Assembly: GCA_003693705.1 (NCBI GenBank)
Contig: RBZT01000267.1
Span: forward strand, 124,001-188,000
Direction of reading: 5' to 3'
DNA: 64,000 nucleotides
Source of the DNA: Polymyxa betae
Lineage: Eukaryota > Endomyxa > Phytomyxea > Plasmodiophorida > Plasmodiophoridae
Position numbers and translations under genes: made by a program. The first letter of the stretch is position 1. Each line of letters starts with the position of its first letter. Below are positions 33,985-44,716 of this stretch, piece by piece. The notes under the pieces are model-generated. The model saw nothing but the letters and a program-made list of their open reading frames with translations. It did no database searches and had not been told where the DNA came from.

Positions 33985-34640
33985 TAGAACCGACCTTGTA
34001 AGTTAAACTAATATCGATTTCTTGGAGGCGAACCTGAGAGCGAATGGCACCGAGACATTCATCAGTATGTGTTTATGGGTGACTGCTTACAAATATATTG
34101 ACTGTGATTGTTAGCAAGCGAATACATTGGCAGGGCCCCCTGCCCAGCGGTCACTAGAGTCTCTACAGGGACGATTAAGACAATATCTTCGTGATATGGA
34201 GATGGCACCTGAGACAACATCTCCACAATATTCGTTGCAGATCCTACATGATGTTATCCAAGAATTCTCATCATTTGCTTCTTCAGACGATCGCAATCTA
34301 CTTAGGGTTAGCTTCAAGCTGTCTGGAATCGGATACGTTGTTAATACGATGGTTTACAGCAGGATCCAATTAGGACAATAGCAATGAGAAGATCAGAAGT
34401 TGATGAGAGAAGGCTTAGTGTTGATGATGGTGTACATAAAGAAGGTGGAGCGCTTGGTCTCTTATATTGTTGATGGAATCTAATACTGATTCAGATGAAG
34501 AAGGGCATGTTAGAGATACATACAGGAATGATGCAGATGAGGATATTGTTGATTACGGGACTGAAGAATCATGCCTAACCGATGAAGAAGACGACGACGA
34601 CTTCGATATGCTCATTGACATTGAAAATGAATCTGTATAG
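33985..34640 (+). CDS. Unrecognised protein with acidic C-terminus
   Basis: Spliced from three or four exons. Coding probably begins near 33985 or slightly upstream (YDLLEPTL...ANLRANGTETFI). It continues with AGPPAQRSLESLQGRLRQYL, a helical stretch LQILHDVIQEFSSFASSDD and, after a 52-nt intron, QDPIRTIAMRRSEVDERRLS. A last exon is extremely acidic (DADEDIVDYGTEES, TDEEDDDDFDMLIDIENESV) and stops at 34638. It looks like a nuclear or chaperone-type acidic-tail protein, but no family is recognised. The start codon is not securely placed. Confidence 0.5.
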
Positions 34641-34905
34641 AATTCAGCAAATATTGCCTGGCTTTGTCCGGTCAGATCGTGTAATTCATAAATAATACGA
34701 AATGTACAACGACTTTGCAATGCTGTAGAACGGAAGCGACAACAATACAACGCGTCCTTGAGACCCTTCGTTCATGCAACATCACAGAAGTAATGACTTG
34801 GTAGATATTATAGAAACTTCCTGACCTACAGAATCCCGAATGCGACAAACTTGCAGAGAGTAGCCGCACGTCATGATCAGCCAGTTATAGGTCAATGTCC
34901 ATTCA

Positions 34906-35553
34906 ATGAGGAATGTTGACACTCAGGTCCGGGACCAGATTCAATCTCTGATAGAATCGCACCATGATCTTTACCGGCAACTTTATCAGCAATGCCAGCA
35001 GAAAGAGCTTGAAAAGACCCTATGTCGGCAGGTAGAATCACAGATTCAAAAACAGAAAGCAGAGTATGAGCGTCAGCAAGAAATTGCCAAGTAGGCCATG
35101 ATGGATGCCAACGTTATCTGCTTATTCTGACATCATAACGACAGAAATCTGTCAGAAGAATTCAATCATTGGAACGAACAGGCAAATAACCTGAGAGCAG
35201 GCAATCGAGCTTTATCGGATCGAATCAAACGATTGCGATCGTCAATGGCAATGTCACCAGCACGATCACGTCCACCGTTGAAAAAAATACCGAACAGGTC
35301 ATTGACAGAAGCAATGAAAGCGGCGCCAGCAAAACGCAAGCTGGATGTGATGGTCAGTGACGAGACACCACCTGGAACGAGATCGCAGGCAATTTTCGAA
35401 GAGTTTTTTGTAATCAGTAGCGACCTGTCCAATTTGGGTTTGGGCAACTTGCCGGACGAATCGATCCGATGCTGGCAATCGACGCCCGGAGTGTGGTTCA
35501 GATATGGGCTAAGTCCATGTTTGGCGCTGGATCCGGTAACCTTCAGATGCTGA
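34906..35553 (+). CDS. Unrecognised coiled-coil protein
   Basis: Exon 1 (34906-35092) is Gln/Glu-rich coiled coil: MRNVDTQVRDQIQSLIESHH, QCQQKELEKTLCRQVESQIQ. A 55-nt intron leads to NLSEEFNHWNEQANNLRAGN, further coil, and a basic Ser/Pro segment (MAMSPARSRPPLKKIPNRSL) with EAMKAAPAKRKLDVMV. The frame stops at 35551-35553. An alternative frame near the end (ARSVVQIWAKSMFGAGSGN) also looks plausible, so the last exon may differ. Coiled coil followed by a basic Ser/Pro stretch is common in cytoskeletal or kinetochore proteins. No function is assigned. Confidence 0.5.
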
Positions 35554-35649
35554 TGTTGAATGAACACAACTAAAAGGACAAGATTATAGGCGCAGGTCGT
35601 AGCGTTTGTTTGTCCTTCAGGGCGAGTAAGCGTTAACTCCTAATCGATT

Positions 35650-36836
35650 CGGTATCGCAATTGAGAGATCCCGGGCAGGTTCAACTCCGGGCCGGGACTG
35701 AAGGTCCCAAGGCTGCTGAACATGACTTCGTGTTCGCGACACAGCTGACGACAGCTGACCAAGAGCTCGTCCAGATGTATGGAGTCTGCATAATCCAATC
35801 CGAGATTATCACGATTGTGAACGATAAACAACACCTGGTTTACTGTACAGCTGATGTTAGAATTAGGTGAATCCTCGATCAGGACGTCAAATACGTCTAC
35901 ATGCCGATGTCAGATACTGTCTGACAACTAGATACCCCTTAGTGGATTTCCATATTGCTCTGATCCACAACCTTATAGGTTTGCTTCACAAAAAATCATG
36001 AAATCGTCATAATCGAATCATAGCCGTTCGACAACGATTTCGACTCGGGGACCATTCCGTCCAGATTGTTGGCCCGAACTTGAGCCGTTCGCTGGTAAGC
36101 GAATGGGATCAGGGTGGAAGCCTCGATCTCCTCCATCAGATCAGCCGGGCCTCCGTACCGGCCCACGACCAGCAGCTTCGCATCGAATCCAGTCTAATTC
36201 CGGGACCAGTATTACTGATGCGGCCTGCACACGATTCGATATCGATTGTGACATGGGCGGCCCGGTTTGTTGCCAGTTCGTGCATCAGAGCGTCGCTGAT
36301 TTTGCTGCAACAGGAAGGTGCTGGGCAGAATATCAGCCCGAATCCTAATGCAGCTTATTGAGGCCGTATTAAGGGAAATGAGCATCATCATTGTGGGTCA
36401 AGATCTCGGTCAGATATCGGCCTGGGCTCTCTATCTGACAGCTGCCATCCATCCACTGCAATGGGTTGGAGTATTTCTACCTGTCCTCCCTGATCGATTG
36501 GCAGACTTCCTACAATCGCCAGTGCCGATTATTGCAGGTGTCCGATACCTGCCTGATTCAATGCAGTCCCAAAGCGGTTTTGTCATCTGGAGACCGGAAT
36601 CGAATCAGGTCTGGACCGAAGACCCATTACCACAGCTGACAGACCCCGGACTGAGATGTGAGGAGTTGATCAAGCCCCTGATGGAGACAGGTGTAGAGCA
36701 GATGATAATGGAGAGGTTGCATGATACCATCTCTCAGTATATTATTGATATGATAGAGAAAAGTAAGAGTGATCCCGCATATATATATTATCAACAGACA
36801 CAGATTATGACACATTATATACATACACATCAATAG
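35650..36836 (+). CDS. DENN-domain protein (5' end unresolved)
   Basis: The first visible exon (about 35650-35864) has a uDENN-like end: QVQLRAGTEG, HDFVFATQLTTADQELVQMY and GVCII. The next (about 36100-36290) gives LDLLHQISRASVP. The last (36350-36836) is the core cDENN segment LIEAVLREMSIIIVGQDLGQ, PLQWVGVFLPVLPDRLADFL and SPVPIIAGV, followed by a helical tail ending at TAG 36836. DENN proteins are mostly guanine-nucleotide exchange factors for Rab GTPases. The subfamily cannot be assigned. The start codon and a probable upstream exon are not found. It converges on the DNAAF4-like gene, with 20 bp between stops. Confidence 0.65.
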
Positions 36837-36856
36837 ATATCAGATATCTTCATCAC

Positions 36857-39336
36857 CTAATGTTCATCAACTGCTTCACTTAGACGTCGTAGATCATCAA
36901 AACATTGTTGTGCGATTGGAGTTCCTGGATCTAATAGCGATAGCGCCGCTTTCAGATCGTCTTGAGCAGATTCTAGCGATCCCATGGCCGAATATGCAGC
37001 AGCACGTCTGGAGAGGGTCGCGGCGTGATGAACTGGATTATGATTGCCAAATTCCATGCTGGATGTCGAATCTCGGATGCATGCATCGTATTCATGAAGA
37101 TAGAGCTCGGTAGCAGCACGATTTGACATGATCTGGGCCTGGACCTCAGCAGGCTGTATACGGATCAGTCATGATTAAAAGCAGGCAGTGCAGATACGAA
37201 CAGGATTCAGTCGAAGAGCCTCACTATATAATCGCTTAGCGCTACTCGCGTCTTGCTGCTGGAACGCCGCCGCAGCTGACACAAGTAAAGAATGCAACGG
37301 GTCCTTGCCTTGACAGGCTTCTGGATCAGGTTCGGCGGGATCACTGCGATGCTTTGCTAGTTGGCTTTTGATTGTTGAAAAATGATGTTGGACTAGATCG
37401 GGTTGTAGGCCATGTCGAATGGCAGCTGAAAAGTCGTCTCCAGCTTGCCAGAAATGATCCAGCGATAGATGAGCCGTTCCTCGTAACTATTACTGATGTT
37501 AACACAAAATTGGAGCGGAGAGAGTGAAAATTCGATTTGCCACTTTAATCTGTGTCTGAAGTCGTAAAATACACCAACCTGATAAATCCGGGCTGTGGTT
37601 GTATCAAGGATGTCATCTTGAATCTGACGCCCCAGAACTGGATCGTCTATAACTGCCAGGCATTCGGTTAAATTATCGATCGCTTCAAGATTTTGACCAT
37701 GTTCCGAGCAAATCTGGAATCCCGCTTAGATTCAGGCGACAGAACAAAGTTCACACATTAGACCTGGGCTCGTCGAATTAAATAGGTGATATCGTGAGGA
37801 TGCATTCGAAGCAGATCCTCGATCTGACTCAACTCCTGAATGTGATTCATGTCGTCAACCTTCTCTTCATCTTGCCTCCGATTCATTAACGTAATCGCCT
37901 GGTCCAGCTTCAGAATCAATTTCTGATCATGTTCGGTAGTTGAGAGATTGATTGCATCCTATGACCATGTGAATTGCAGTCTATCAGAAGATGTAATCAC
38001 CGACCTCGAGATCGGAAATGGCAGTTGGAAAATTGCCAAGAAGTAGATTTGCCTGAGCGCGTGTTCGAAACAGATCGGAGCGGAGTTGAGGCGGGTGTGA
38101 ACGTGCTAGAGCGAGATTGCAATCAGCAATGCATTTACGAATTCGCTCAAATTTCTTGATGATAGCAGCACCACGGAAAGAGGCCAGTTGGAGATAGCAA
38201 TCGGCACGATTCAGAAGCGCTGATGCGTCCGTCGGTGAAATTTGCAAGACTGAGGTAAATGCACTGGTGGCAGATAGATAATCGTGAGATCTCTGAAACT
38301 TCAACCCTATAACATTTCGTCGTTCAAGGAAAACACGACAGTTTCTGGGTGCAATACCTTTCTCATAAAGAAGCTGTGCGTGCCCATCTGTGACATCATC
38401 AGTTGTATTAGATAATGCAGGACAGACAGCGAATTCGTCGTCTTCATTAGGGTCGCGTGCTACCGGCCCAGCCCTCTGATCAATAGCAGTGAACCTAACA
38501 AGCACCGCCGGATTCGATCTCACGGCAGGAATTCGACGCCCTTGCCCAGGGCGCTTTCCCTTGGACTCCTCGCTTATTTCGAAAAGTTCATTGTCAGATT
38601 CTTGGACAACTTCAACAGTCGGCGTCACAGCTGTTTCGGCTTGCTCATCTAATTCGTTAAAAATTGTTGTGTTCGTTTCTGCACCAGGGTGAGGTCCATG
38701 ATTCTCACTGGATTCAGCCCAATGCACCAAATCGGCCTGATGTCGTTTTCATTCAGTTGATACTACAAAATGGAAGTAATAGGACCTTGGCCTCGTTTTC
38801 TTCTTTCTGCTTCAATTGTTGGATTAGAGAACGATGCTGATCTTCATCATTCCAGATTCGCTTCTGAGCGTTCGACCTCTAACTTCGCTAAGTTGTAACT
38901 TCAATTCGAATTGTCAGATGCCTTACAGAATCCGACTTCTGCTGTAAAGCTTGAAGTCGCCGCTCTTCGGCTCGTTGACGGGAGGTTTTGATTGTTTGGT
39001 TACGCCTTGAGCATAAATGCTCGGGATCCGCTTGTAGACAGAGCTCTGGCCATAAGCCCGGATGCGATTTAGGAAGTTTAATCTGCAATGCCGAAGACAG
39101 AATACGAACTTCACATTGGTCAGACTCTACAGATTGATACAGATCTAAACCCAGATGATAGGGCGGTGAGCTCAGGCCCAGATATAATTCAGCAACTGTC
39201 ATCGAGTTAAGTTGACGAATTGGTACCCCAGTATGCCTATACTTTCGAGATGTTCAGGCCTGAACCCAGTCCCATGGATTTGAATGGAGAGGCTGTTGAA
39301 TTCCTGAGTCCATTCGTATCGAGGTGTAATGGGCAT
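36857..39336 (-). CDS. DNAAF4: DNAAF4 (DYX1C1)-like CS/TPR dynein assembly factor
   Basis: The start MPITPRYEWTQEFNSLSIQI opens a p23/CS domain (SSPPYHLGLDLYQSVES, VRILSSALQIKLPKS, LWPEL). A charged helix follows (QTIKTSRQRAEERRLQALQQ), then a linker with IPAVRSNPAVLVRFTA, which corresponds to the PR-x-I-x-F-T-PR element of DNAAF4. TPR units come next: YLSATSAFTSVLQISPTDAS, ALLNRADCYLQL, RKCIADCNLALARS, FRTRAQANLLLGNF. The C-terminal exons (36857-37700) hold more TPRs (AFQQQDASSAKRLYSEALRL, SNRAATELYLHEYDACIRDS, RRAAAYSAMGSLESAQDDLK). Human DNAAF4 has three TPRs. Here roughly twice that number is visible. In the family the protein assembles axonemal dynein arms with HSP90/HSP70. SPAG1/RPAP3-type relatives are the alternative. 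Middle junctions are approximate. Confidence 0.7.
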
Positions 39337-39852
39337 GACGACGTCTGCTGTGGTATGGAGTTGATGAATGTCAGGTAACTAGTGACCCAGTCACAGCCTG
39401 ATAGAGAATCTGCTTAACAAGGGACCAGCTTCTCATTGTCACGTTTCAATACAGATGACACCAGCTTGGGTGACAGCTATCTATAAGCTATGATCTCTTC
39501 TACAGGTCAATTAACCGAAACTGATCCAGATTTAGGGTGAGGTTACGCCCACTTACCAATGGGGCTGCCTCATCATCAGACACTTTCCTGATTTCAAAAG
39601 TTTGGTTTTGGCATCTTCCCTGATCCGAAACGCATTACTTTGTCCAAGATCGTGTAAAGGAGATGGTTCCTTATCGAAGGATTGGATTGGATTTGTCTAG
39701 TTCGTTGATCTGAGTCAACAGGCGGCGCTGTATCGTAAGAGCTAGGCCGATAGTTCCTTATCGAAGCTTTGGATGATAGCCCTAGTAACCTGAAGCCAGA
39801 ATGTTGATGTGTATATTAATCAACATATAATGGGCCTATAGGGTAGCCTGGT
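39337..39852. other. Intergenic region with a 13-bp direct repeat
   Basis: About 500 bp between two minus-strand genes, holding the DNAAF4-like promoter. TTCCTTATCGAAG occurs twice on the plus strand, at 39667-39679 and 39754-39766, 87 bp apart. No gene or other element was seen. Confidence 0.45.
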
Positions 39853-41253
39853 TTAAAGCATGGATAACAGAGATGATGCAATCTGGTTCAGATCTGCAAG
39901 AGATCCATGTCGAGACCTTGCTCGCCCAACAATCTCGCCAGCTTTCAGCTTTACCATCCGATCGCGGTTGATGGGGCTCGCCCAGGCCATGCTCATTAAG
40001 ATATTGCATCCACAGCGTTGCAACATAGCGAAATCTTCAAATCTCTTCATCGAGGCTAGAACCGTTTCGATTCCGTTTAATGATCGAATCAGATCTCTAG
40101 CGTCTCGATTAAGAGACAAATTGATTAAAGCAAAGCACGCCCGGAAATGCAATAGAGGCTCATTCGGGTATTTGCTCATTGCCATTAAAATGAGATGGAC
40201 TGCCCTGTGTGAGACCAACCACTCCTTATTGGCATCAATCAGAGCCAGATTAACCATGGCCCAGAACGCCTTCGTTAGAACGGATGGCCTTGTGATGTGT
40301 CGTTTAGCAGTTGATAACACAGCCATCACCACATCATTTGACATATAGTCTGATATATGATTGACGGAACTCAGTCGATCACTCAAGAAACGGCTGCCTT
40401 CGTTGCATCCTAAAGGACGGCATAGGATTACAAGGGCCCATAATGCATTTCCCACCAGTTCACTGTTAAACTGGTGCTTTCGCATTGCTTTCAAAAGTAG
40501 CTCGACCACGCCGAGCTTCGGAAGAATCTTGCGATTGCTCTCGTTCAGAGCTAGTATGCCGAAAGCCTTGACAGCCAGATGCTGACAGGAACTGTTGGAA
40601 GTCAGGCGCGAAACAGCTGAAATTAGGCTCATCAAGCGTTGCTCGTCAAGAGCTGCTCTGGAAATGTTATGTTCCTCAGTCTGATCGAAAATTTCCACAA
40701 TCCAACGGACACCCTCTTCCAAGACGTTGCTGTTCGACGGTCGCTTCGCTATTACTTCAACTATGGCTCTGATCTTATCCGATGCTGAATCCTCAGCCTC
40801 CATCTGCATCTCGATCCATTCACGAGCAAGAGCTGCTCGAAACCAATCGGGACGGTTAAGATCCAAAGCCAGACCTAAACCAGTTCCACAATCAACGGGA
40901 ATATAATGCCATCTGGTGGAGCAGGCGCGTTTCCAGAGTTTGTAAATCCACTCTTTTGATTGCGTTGCCGACCGATTTGTCGACAGTAAAGATACAGTCG
41001 ACCGCAGATCCAGAAAACCGATTATGTGCTCGACTAGGTCGATGGGGAATGCTGAAATTGTCATGGTCTCCGACTTTACAGGTTTTGATGCTTTAGCTAG
41101 TAAAAATGCTTGGTGTCTATGAGCCGCAATCCAGCTTCGGGGGCTCAATTTGCTCCAGATTCTTCCAGAAATATATCGTGCTCGTTTTCGAGAGGGATTA
41201 TTACGTAACGATCTCCTCCGTTCTGGATGTCTTGCTATCAAAGACGTTTCCAT
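39853..41253 (-). CDS. F-box and armadillo-repeat protein
   Basis: A single exon of 466 residues. After a basic N-terminus (METSLIARHPERRRSLRNNP) comes an F-box-like motif (ISAFPIDLVEHIIGFLDLRS through KLWKRACSTRWHYIP). The rest is a helical ARM/HEAT array: CQHLAVKAFGILALNESNRK, VVELLLKAMRKHQF, GNALWALVILCRPLG, TKAFWAMVNLALIDANKEWL, HFRACFALINLSLNRDARDL, RCGCNILMSMAWASPINRDR. F-box proteins bring substrates to SCF ubiquitin ligases, and the ARM array would be the substrate-binding part. There is no intron, which is unusual here. A second Met at residue 64, just before the F-box, is an alternative start. The region around the first ATG is highly structured (see the hairpin entry). Confidence 0.75.
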   Translation of the reverse strand: METSLIARHPERRRSLRNNPSRKRARYISGRIWSKLSPRSWIAAHRHQAFLLAKASKPVKSETMTISAFPIDLVEHIIGFLDLRSTVSLLSTNRSATQSKEWIYKLWKRACSTRWHYIPVDCGTGLGLALDLNRPDWFRAALAREWIEMQMEAEDSASDKIRAIVEVIAKRPSNSNVLEEGVRWIVEIFDQTEEHNISRAALDEQRLMSLISAVSRLTSNSSCQHLAVKAFGILALNESNRKILPKLGVVELLLKAMRKHQFNSELVGNALWALVILCRPLGCNEGSRFLSDRLSSVNHISDYMSNDVVMAVLSTAKRHITRPSVLTKAFWAMVNLALIDANKEWLVSHRAVHLILMAMSKYPNEPLLHFRACFALINLSLNRDARDLIRSLNGIETVLASMKRFEDFAMLQRCGCNILMSMAWASPINRDRMVKLKAGEIVGRARSRHGSLADLNQIASSLLSML

Positions 41254-41276
41254 ATTCTTTCACATTGAAAGAATAT
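41252..41276 (-). promoter_or_regulatory. Hairpin with a start-stop uORF at the F-box/ARM initiation codon
   Basis: A perfect 11-bp inverted repeat (ATATTCTTTCA / TGAAAGAATAT) with a 3-nt loop overlaps the ATG at 41253. In mRNA sense the loop is itself ATG, followed directly by TGA. This gives a minimal AUG-UGA uORF in frame and two codons ahead of the main AUG. Start-stop elements are known to stall or recycle ribosomes elsewhere. Function here is inferred. Confidence 0.55.
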
Positions 41277-41440
41277 TTCCAGTATCTCTTCTACCATGCC
41301 GTACCTGTATCTGAGCGATCGTAGATTTTTTCTTCAAAGCGAAATCTTAATTTTCATTTTGAAACGCAAATCAAAAACATCTCTTGAACATAATAAAAGA
41401 ATTGTCTGATTTTGATAAAGCTGGACCCTCCATTCAATAA

Positions 41441-42663
41441 TCAAACTGGTTGGTCATTTGTTGCTCCCGAATCCTGCTTAGTGTTCAATTCTTCAGCGAT
41501 TCTCTGGAAATAATGTGGGGAAATTTTTCTGGCATTGACAAGCATCGATTCCAATTCTAAATCATGTGTTAGACGAACAATCACCATGATGCCACGCGAC
41601 CTACGAACGGATGAAACTCTTATATGTTCTGCAAAGGCAAGCCCTTCGATAAAAGGAATCTCATTGCCTAAACCAAGTTAATGGTGGGATGTACCACCTG
41701 ATTGCTTACACTTGGCGCATGCGAGCTCATCAACTTCCTGAGCTAATGAATTTAGTTCATGGCATCTGGCCATTCCGACTCCATCTTCTCTGTTTTACAA
41801 TAAGGATCATTGGAATGGATTGTGATCCAATATTGCCTTAAAAAGTTCTCAATCTCTTGCACCGCTTCTTGCTCAGCTTCGGCTGTAGCTTGTTGATTAA
41901 TCTGCTCGTTTTGCTTGAGCAAGGTTTTCAACTCTTCAATTTCGCATGCAATCGCCCGACGCTGATGCTCTGTTGGGGAAGACATTCCCTGATTGGCAAC
42001 TTCCGAATTCGAATCCACATTAACATCATTGCAATCTAGGCCATAATTGTGAAACGGGACGGAGAAAAGTAGAAAATAGGTACCGATATTGTGAAGCGCT
42101 CCGAGCTCAATTCGATCACTGATCTCATCCATTCGCGTAACAAAATTCTTCCTAGAACCACTTTAGCAATGTTCCAGGTGCTCTCAAATACCCAACTGTT
42201 CATTTCGTAATGCTTGCAATGCATTATCCGCAGCTTCTTTTTGTTTTAATTCAACATTACTAACGAAATCCAATTTTCTAGATACTAAGCAGCACAATTT
42301 ACAGAGGTCTCAAACGATACAAGCAGATAAGGTTACAGGCTTCGCGCTTTTGACACAATCCATGCATTTCTTCGTTCGCCGCATGCAGCTTCGTTTGCAA
42401 CTCCTTCTGCTTCTCCATCAGCTGCTCTCGCTCAGTACGAACTGAAACACTAATCAGAGTTTACGCCTTTACAAGCACTGGAGCGATTTACTTTGCTGAA
42501 GTTCAGCTCGCTGTATCTGTATGTGCTGCTGCAGAACGGCCATCTGCCTTCGATCGTCCAGAACAGCATGCCTGATGTTATGAGTCTCTGATTCTAAAGA
42601 CAACAACATAGACCCAGTTGAACGCATCATTGGTTGAATGAGAGACATTGGCAGTAACATCAT
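41441..42663 (-). CDS. Unrecognised coiled-coil protein
   Basis: Several exons: MMLLPMSLIQPMMRSTGSML then coiled coil (ETHNIRHAVLDDRRQMAVLQ, QHIQIQRAELQQ; EREQLMEKQKELQTKLHAAN), MDEISDRIELGAL, EIEELKTLLKQNEQINQQAT and a CxxC-containing end of one exon (LACAKCKQS). The last exon reads EIPFIEGLAFAEHIRVSSVR, RGIMVIVRLTHDLELESML and ends at 41441. The long coil followed by a small alpha/beta end is the kind of layout found in kinetochore or centrosome subunits, but I recognise no family. Start and several junctions are uncertain. Confidence 0.45.
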
Positions 42664-42757
42664 GATGCGTCATTACAAGAGCTAAGAGATCAGAGCACTG
42701 ACTGGGAAACAGCCCTGGTTCTTTGGTCAATGAAAATAACTGTACACTACAGGATGC

Positions 42758-42781
42758 GACCCCATGTAGGGTCATGGGGTC
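42758..42781 (+). repeat. Perfect 9-bp inverted repeat with 6-nt loop
   Basis: GACCCCATG and CATGGGGTC flank TAGGGT in the gap between two minus-strand genes, upstream of the coiled-coil gene. It may be a promoter element or a hairpin at a transcript end. Confidence 0.55.
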
Positions 42782-42889
42782 TGCCTATGCTTCGCAAATA
42801 CCAACTATGCTATAGATTACAGTGCAATTTATTGAAGTCGATCCTATGCAGTTGTTTCGGGTTGTCGATGTCGCAAACGTCCTCCAAAT

Positions 42890-43852
42890 CTAACCCGGCA
42901 CCACAAACATGATCGGCTTCCTGTATTGGATCAACACCTCTGTGTGCAGAACAGAAGAAACAATACGTACTTCAAATGCGGTTCCTGTTAGGACTTGCTT
43001 CGAGCTGAAGCTGGCGATTTGCCTGGTGTCGACGAACTCCATCATGGCTTCGATAACAGAGTTTCTTTCGAAAGATTTGGCGATGTATTCGGATAGGGCT
43101 GTGCTGACGTATTTACTAATGATCACTGCAGCTGGGATTCCATCTTTCTGTGCTGCTGTAGGTAATATGATGCCGAACTCTCCAGCAACGTCGGCAATAG
43201 CTGTAGCTTGTTGCAATCGCAATACAGATTCATTTGGACAAAGCATTATATCGTCAGCCATCATCAGTATATGAGAATCTGGATGGAACCGGCTGATAGA
43301 AAATAGTAAGTTTGCATATTCGATGCTGCGTTGCGATTGAAGACTTTCTGATGAGGTTGTAAATAACTTGGAATAGAGCTTGGAGTTATTGCGATAGAAT
43401 TCGAAGCATTCCTTCGGCTTATACTGTTTTGACAGAACATTGAATTGATTATTGCCGTTTGGATCCATGTCGAATACCATCGTTGAGAGCCGACCGCCTT
43501 TAGTGCAATTCTTTGGTCCAGTTTCCTTGAAGATACTGGATAGAACCTTTTCAAGTGGATGTGGCTGCTGATTTCTCGATGCAATCACAATCTTTATTTG
43601 AACTCGTTTTAGCTCGCGTTGGAATGCATCGTCGTCAACAGGTCGTGGATACGTCCAGAGAACTGTTTCTTCATCAGTTACGTCAATGGCCACTTTCTTC
43701 ATCTGTCGAGCGATGACTCGACGATGGATTAATGATGGCAAAGCAACTTGAATCAGGGCCAGGGAGAAGAAGATGGTCATCCAGAAAGCAGCAGTTCGAC
43801 GACGAGACCCGGATCTGCCAAGCCATGGCGTCCACCAGTCATCATCGCTCAT
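42890..43852 (-). CDS. Type II membrane glycosyltransferase-like protein (MGAT4/PGAP4-like)
   Basis: A single exon starting MSDDDWWTPWLGRSGSRRR, then one signal-anchor segment (AAFWMTIFFSLALIQVALPS). The lumenal body has VQIKIVIASRNQQPHPLEKV, IEYANLLFSISRFHPDSHIL and the acidic motif LMMADDIMLCPN in place of a DxD. It ends in FEVRIVSSVLHTE.... The order IASRN ... readout helix ... ADDIMLCPN resembles the GT54 (MGAT4) and PGAP4 folds, so transfer of N-acetylhexosamine in the Golgi is plausible but unproven. The ATG at 43852 is the first in frame. A second glycosyltransferase-like gene lies at 9572, but the two do not look like close paralogues. Confidence 0.62.
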   Translation of the reverse strand: MSDDDWWTPWLGRSGSRRRTAAFWMTIFFSLALIQVALPSLIHRRVIARQMKKVAIDVTDEETVLWTYPRPVDDDAFQRELKRVQIKIVIASRNQQPHPLEKVLSSIFKETGPKNCTKGGRLSTMVFDMDPNGNNQFNVLSKQYKPKECFEFYRNNSKLYSKLFTTSSESLQSQRSIEYANLLFSISRFHPDSHILMMADDIMLCPNESVLRLQQATAIADVAGEFGIILPTAAQKDGIPAAVIISKYVSTALSEYIAKSFERNSVIEAMMEFVDTRQIASFSSKQVLTGTAFEVRIVSSVLHTEVLIQYRKPIMFVVPG

Positions 43853-44273
43853 ATTCGAGTGCAACAGTTCAAAGGCAATCCAGTACGAATGGACGATTCA
43901 TCTGTGCTGCTTGTTTTATGAAGTGCAAACTGCAACGGGCAAGTCACAGGCCAATTGCACTCTTTATGAATCAGTTGATTTCTGGGCTCGTTTACAAGTT
44001 GCATAGCATAGCTGATCGCCTACTAGACAGTGCAATTGACAATCGCCAACTACTGCTGGATGTCTTCTGCAGTCTAGGGTCATGACTTTTCTAGGTCGAT
44101 ACAAACGACATGGAGTTTGAGACCTGGATCAACCTGATCTAACATTCGTCAGTCCATGCTAGGGCTTCTTAATAATTCATATTTCGTTTCTTTAAATCGA
44201 TCGAAATTGTACATGGCTTTCTTCTCAAAAGATAATAAAATCCTGAGGTTTTTCTCTATTATTCTCTGTCCCA

Positions 44274-44590
44274 ATGGCTCCACATTTTTGTTCGCGCGAA
44301 GACAATCGCCTCTGTGTGCCCTGGGCTTCCATACACAAATTCCCAATCCCATACCGAAAGCGGGAAGATCTGTGGAACAATATCGCCAACGGCTTTAATG
44401 GTACTGTTCAGCCCGAGCAAGAAAGTTACCGCAATGCTGAGCAGATGTACAATCGATTCCCGGTGCGTTCAATCACAATTTGAAACGACCTGATTACATG
44501 ACGATTTTTATTCGAAAACTTCGAATCACGCAGGACAGCCCGCTGGGAATACCAAAAACACCCCAAAAGCGTTTAATCTTATGCGTGAAC
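44274..44590 (+). CDS. Small hypothetical protein
   Basis: An ATG opens MAPHFCSREDNRLCVPWASI, KFPIPYRKREDLWNNIANGF and AEQMYNRFP, then a GT donor at about 44463. A second exon after a CAG acceptor near 44531 gives a short end. The first exon is rich in aromatic and charged residues and looks translated. About 80 residues in total. No family recognised. The second exon frame is uncertain. Confidence 0.35.
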
Positions 44591-44716
44591 TGTGAGTGAA
44601 TTTCACGCATTAGAATCACGATTTTGTTTCTTGTGGATCAGTCAAAAGACATCATTGAGACTCAATTTCAAATATAGATGTAAATACCTCATGACCTGAG
44701 CTCATAATCGTATTAT

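Noticed and set aside
35640-35834. Minus-strand 64-codon ORF
   Set aside because: It is the complement of the uDENN-like exon.
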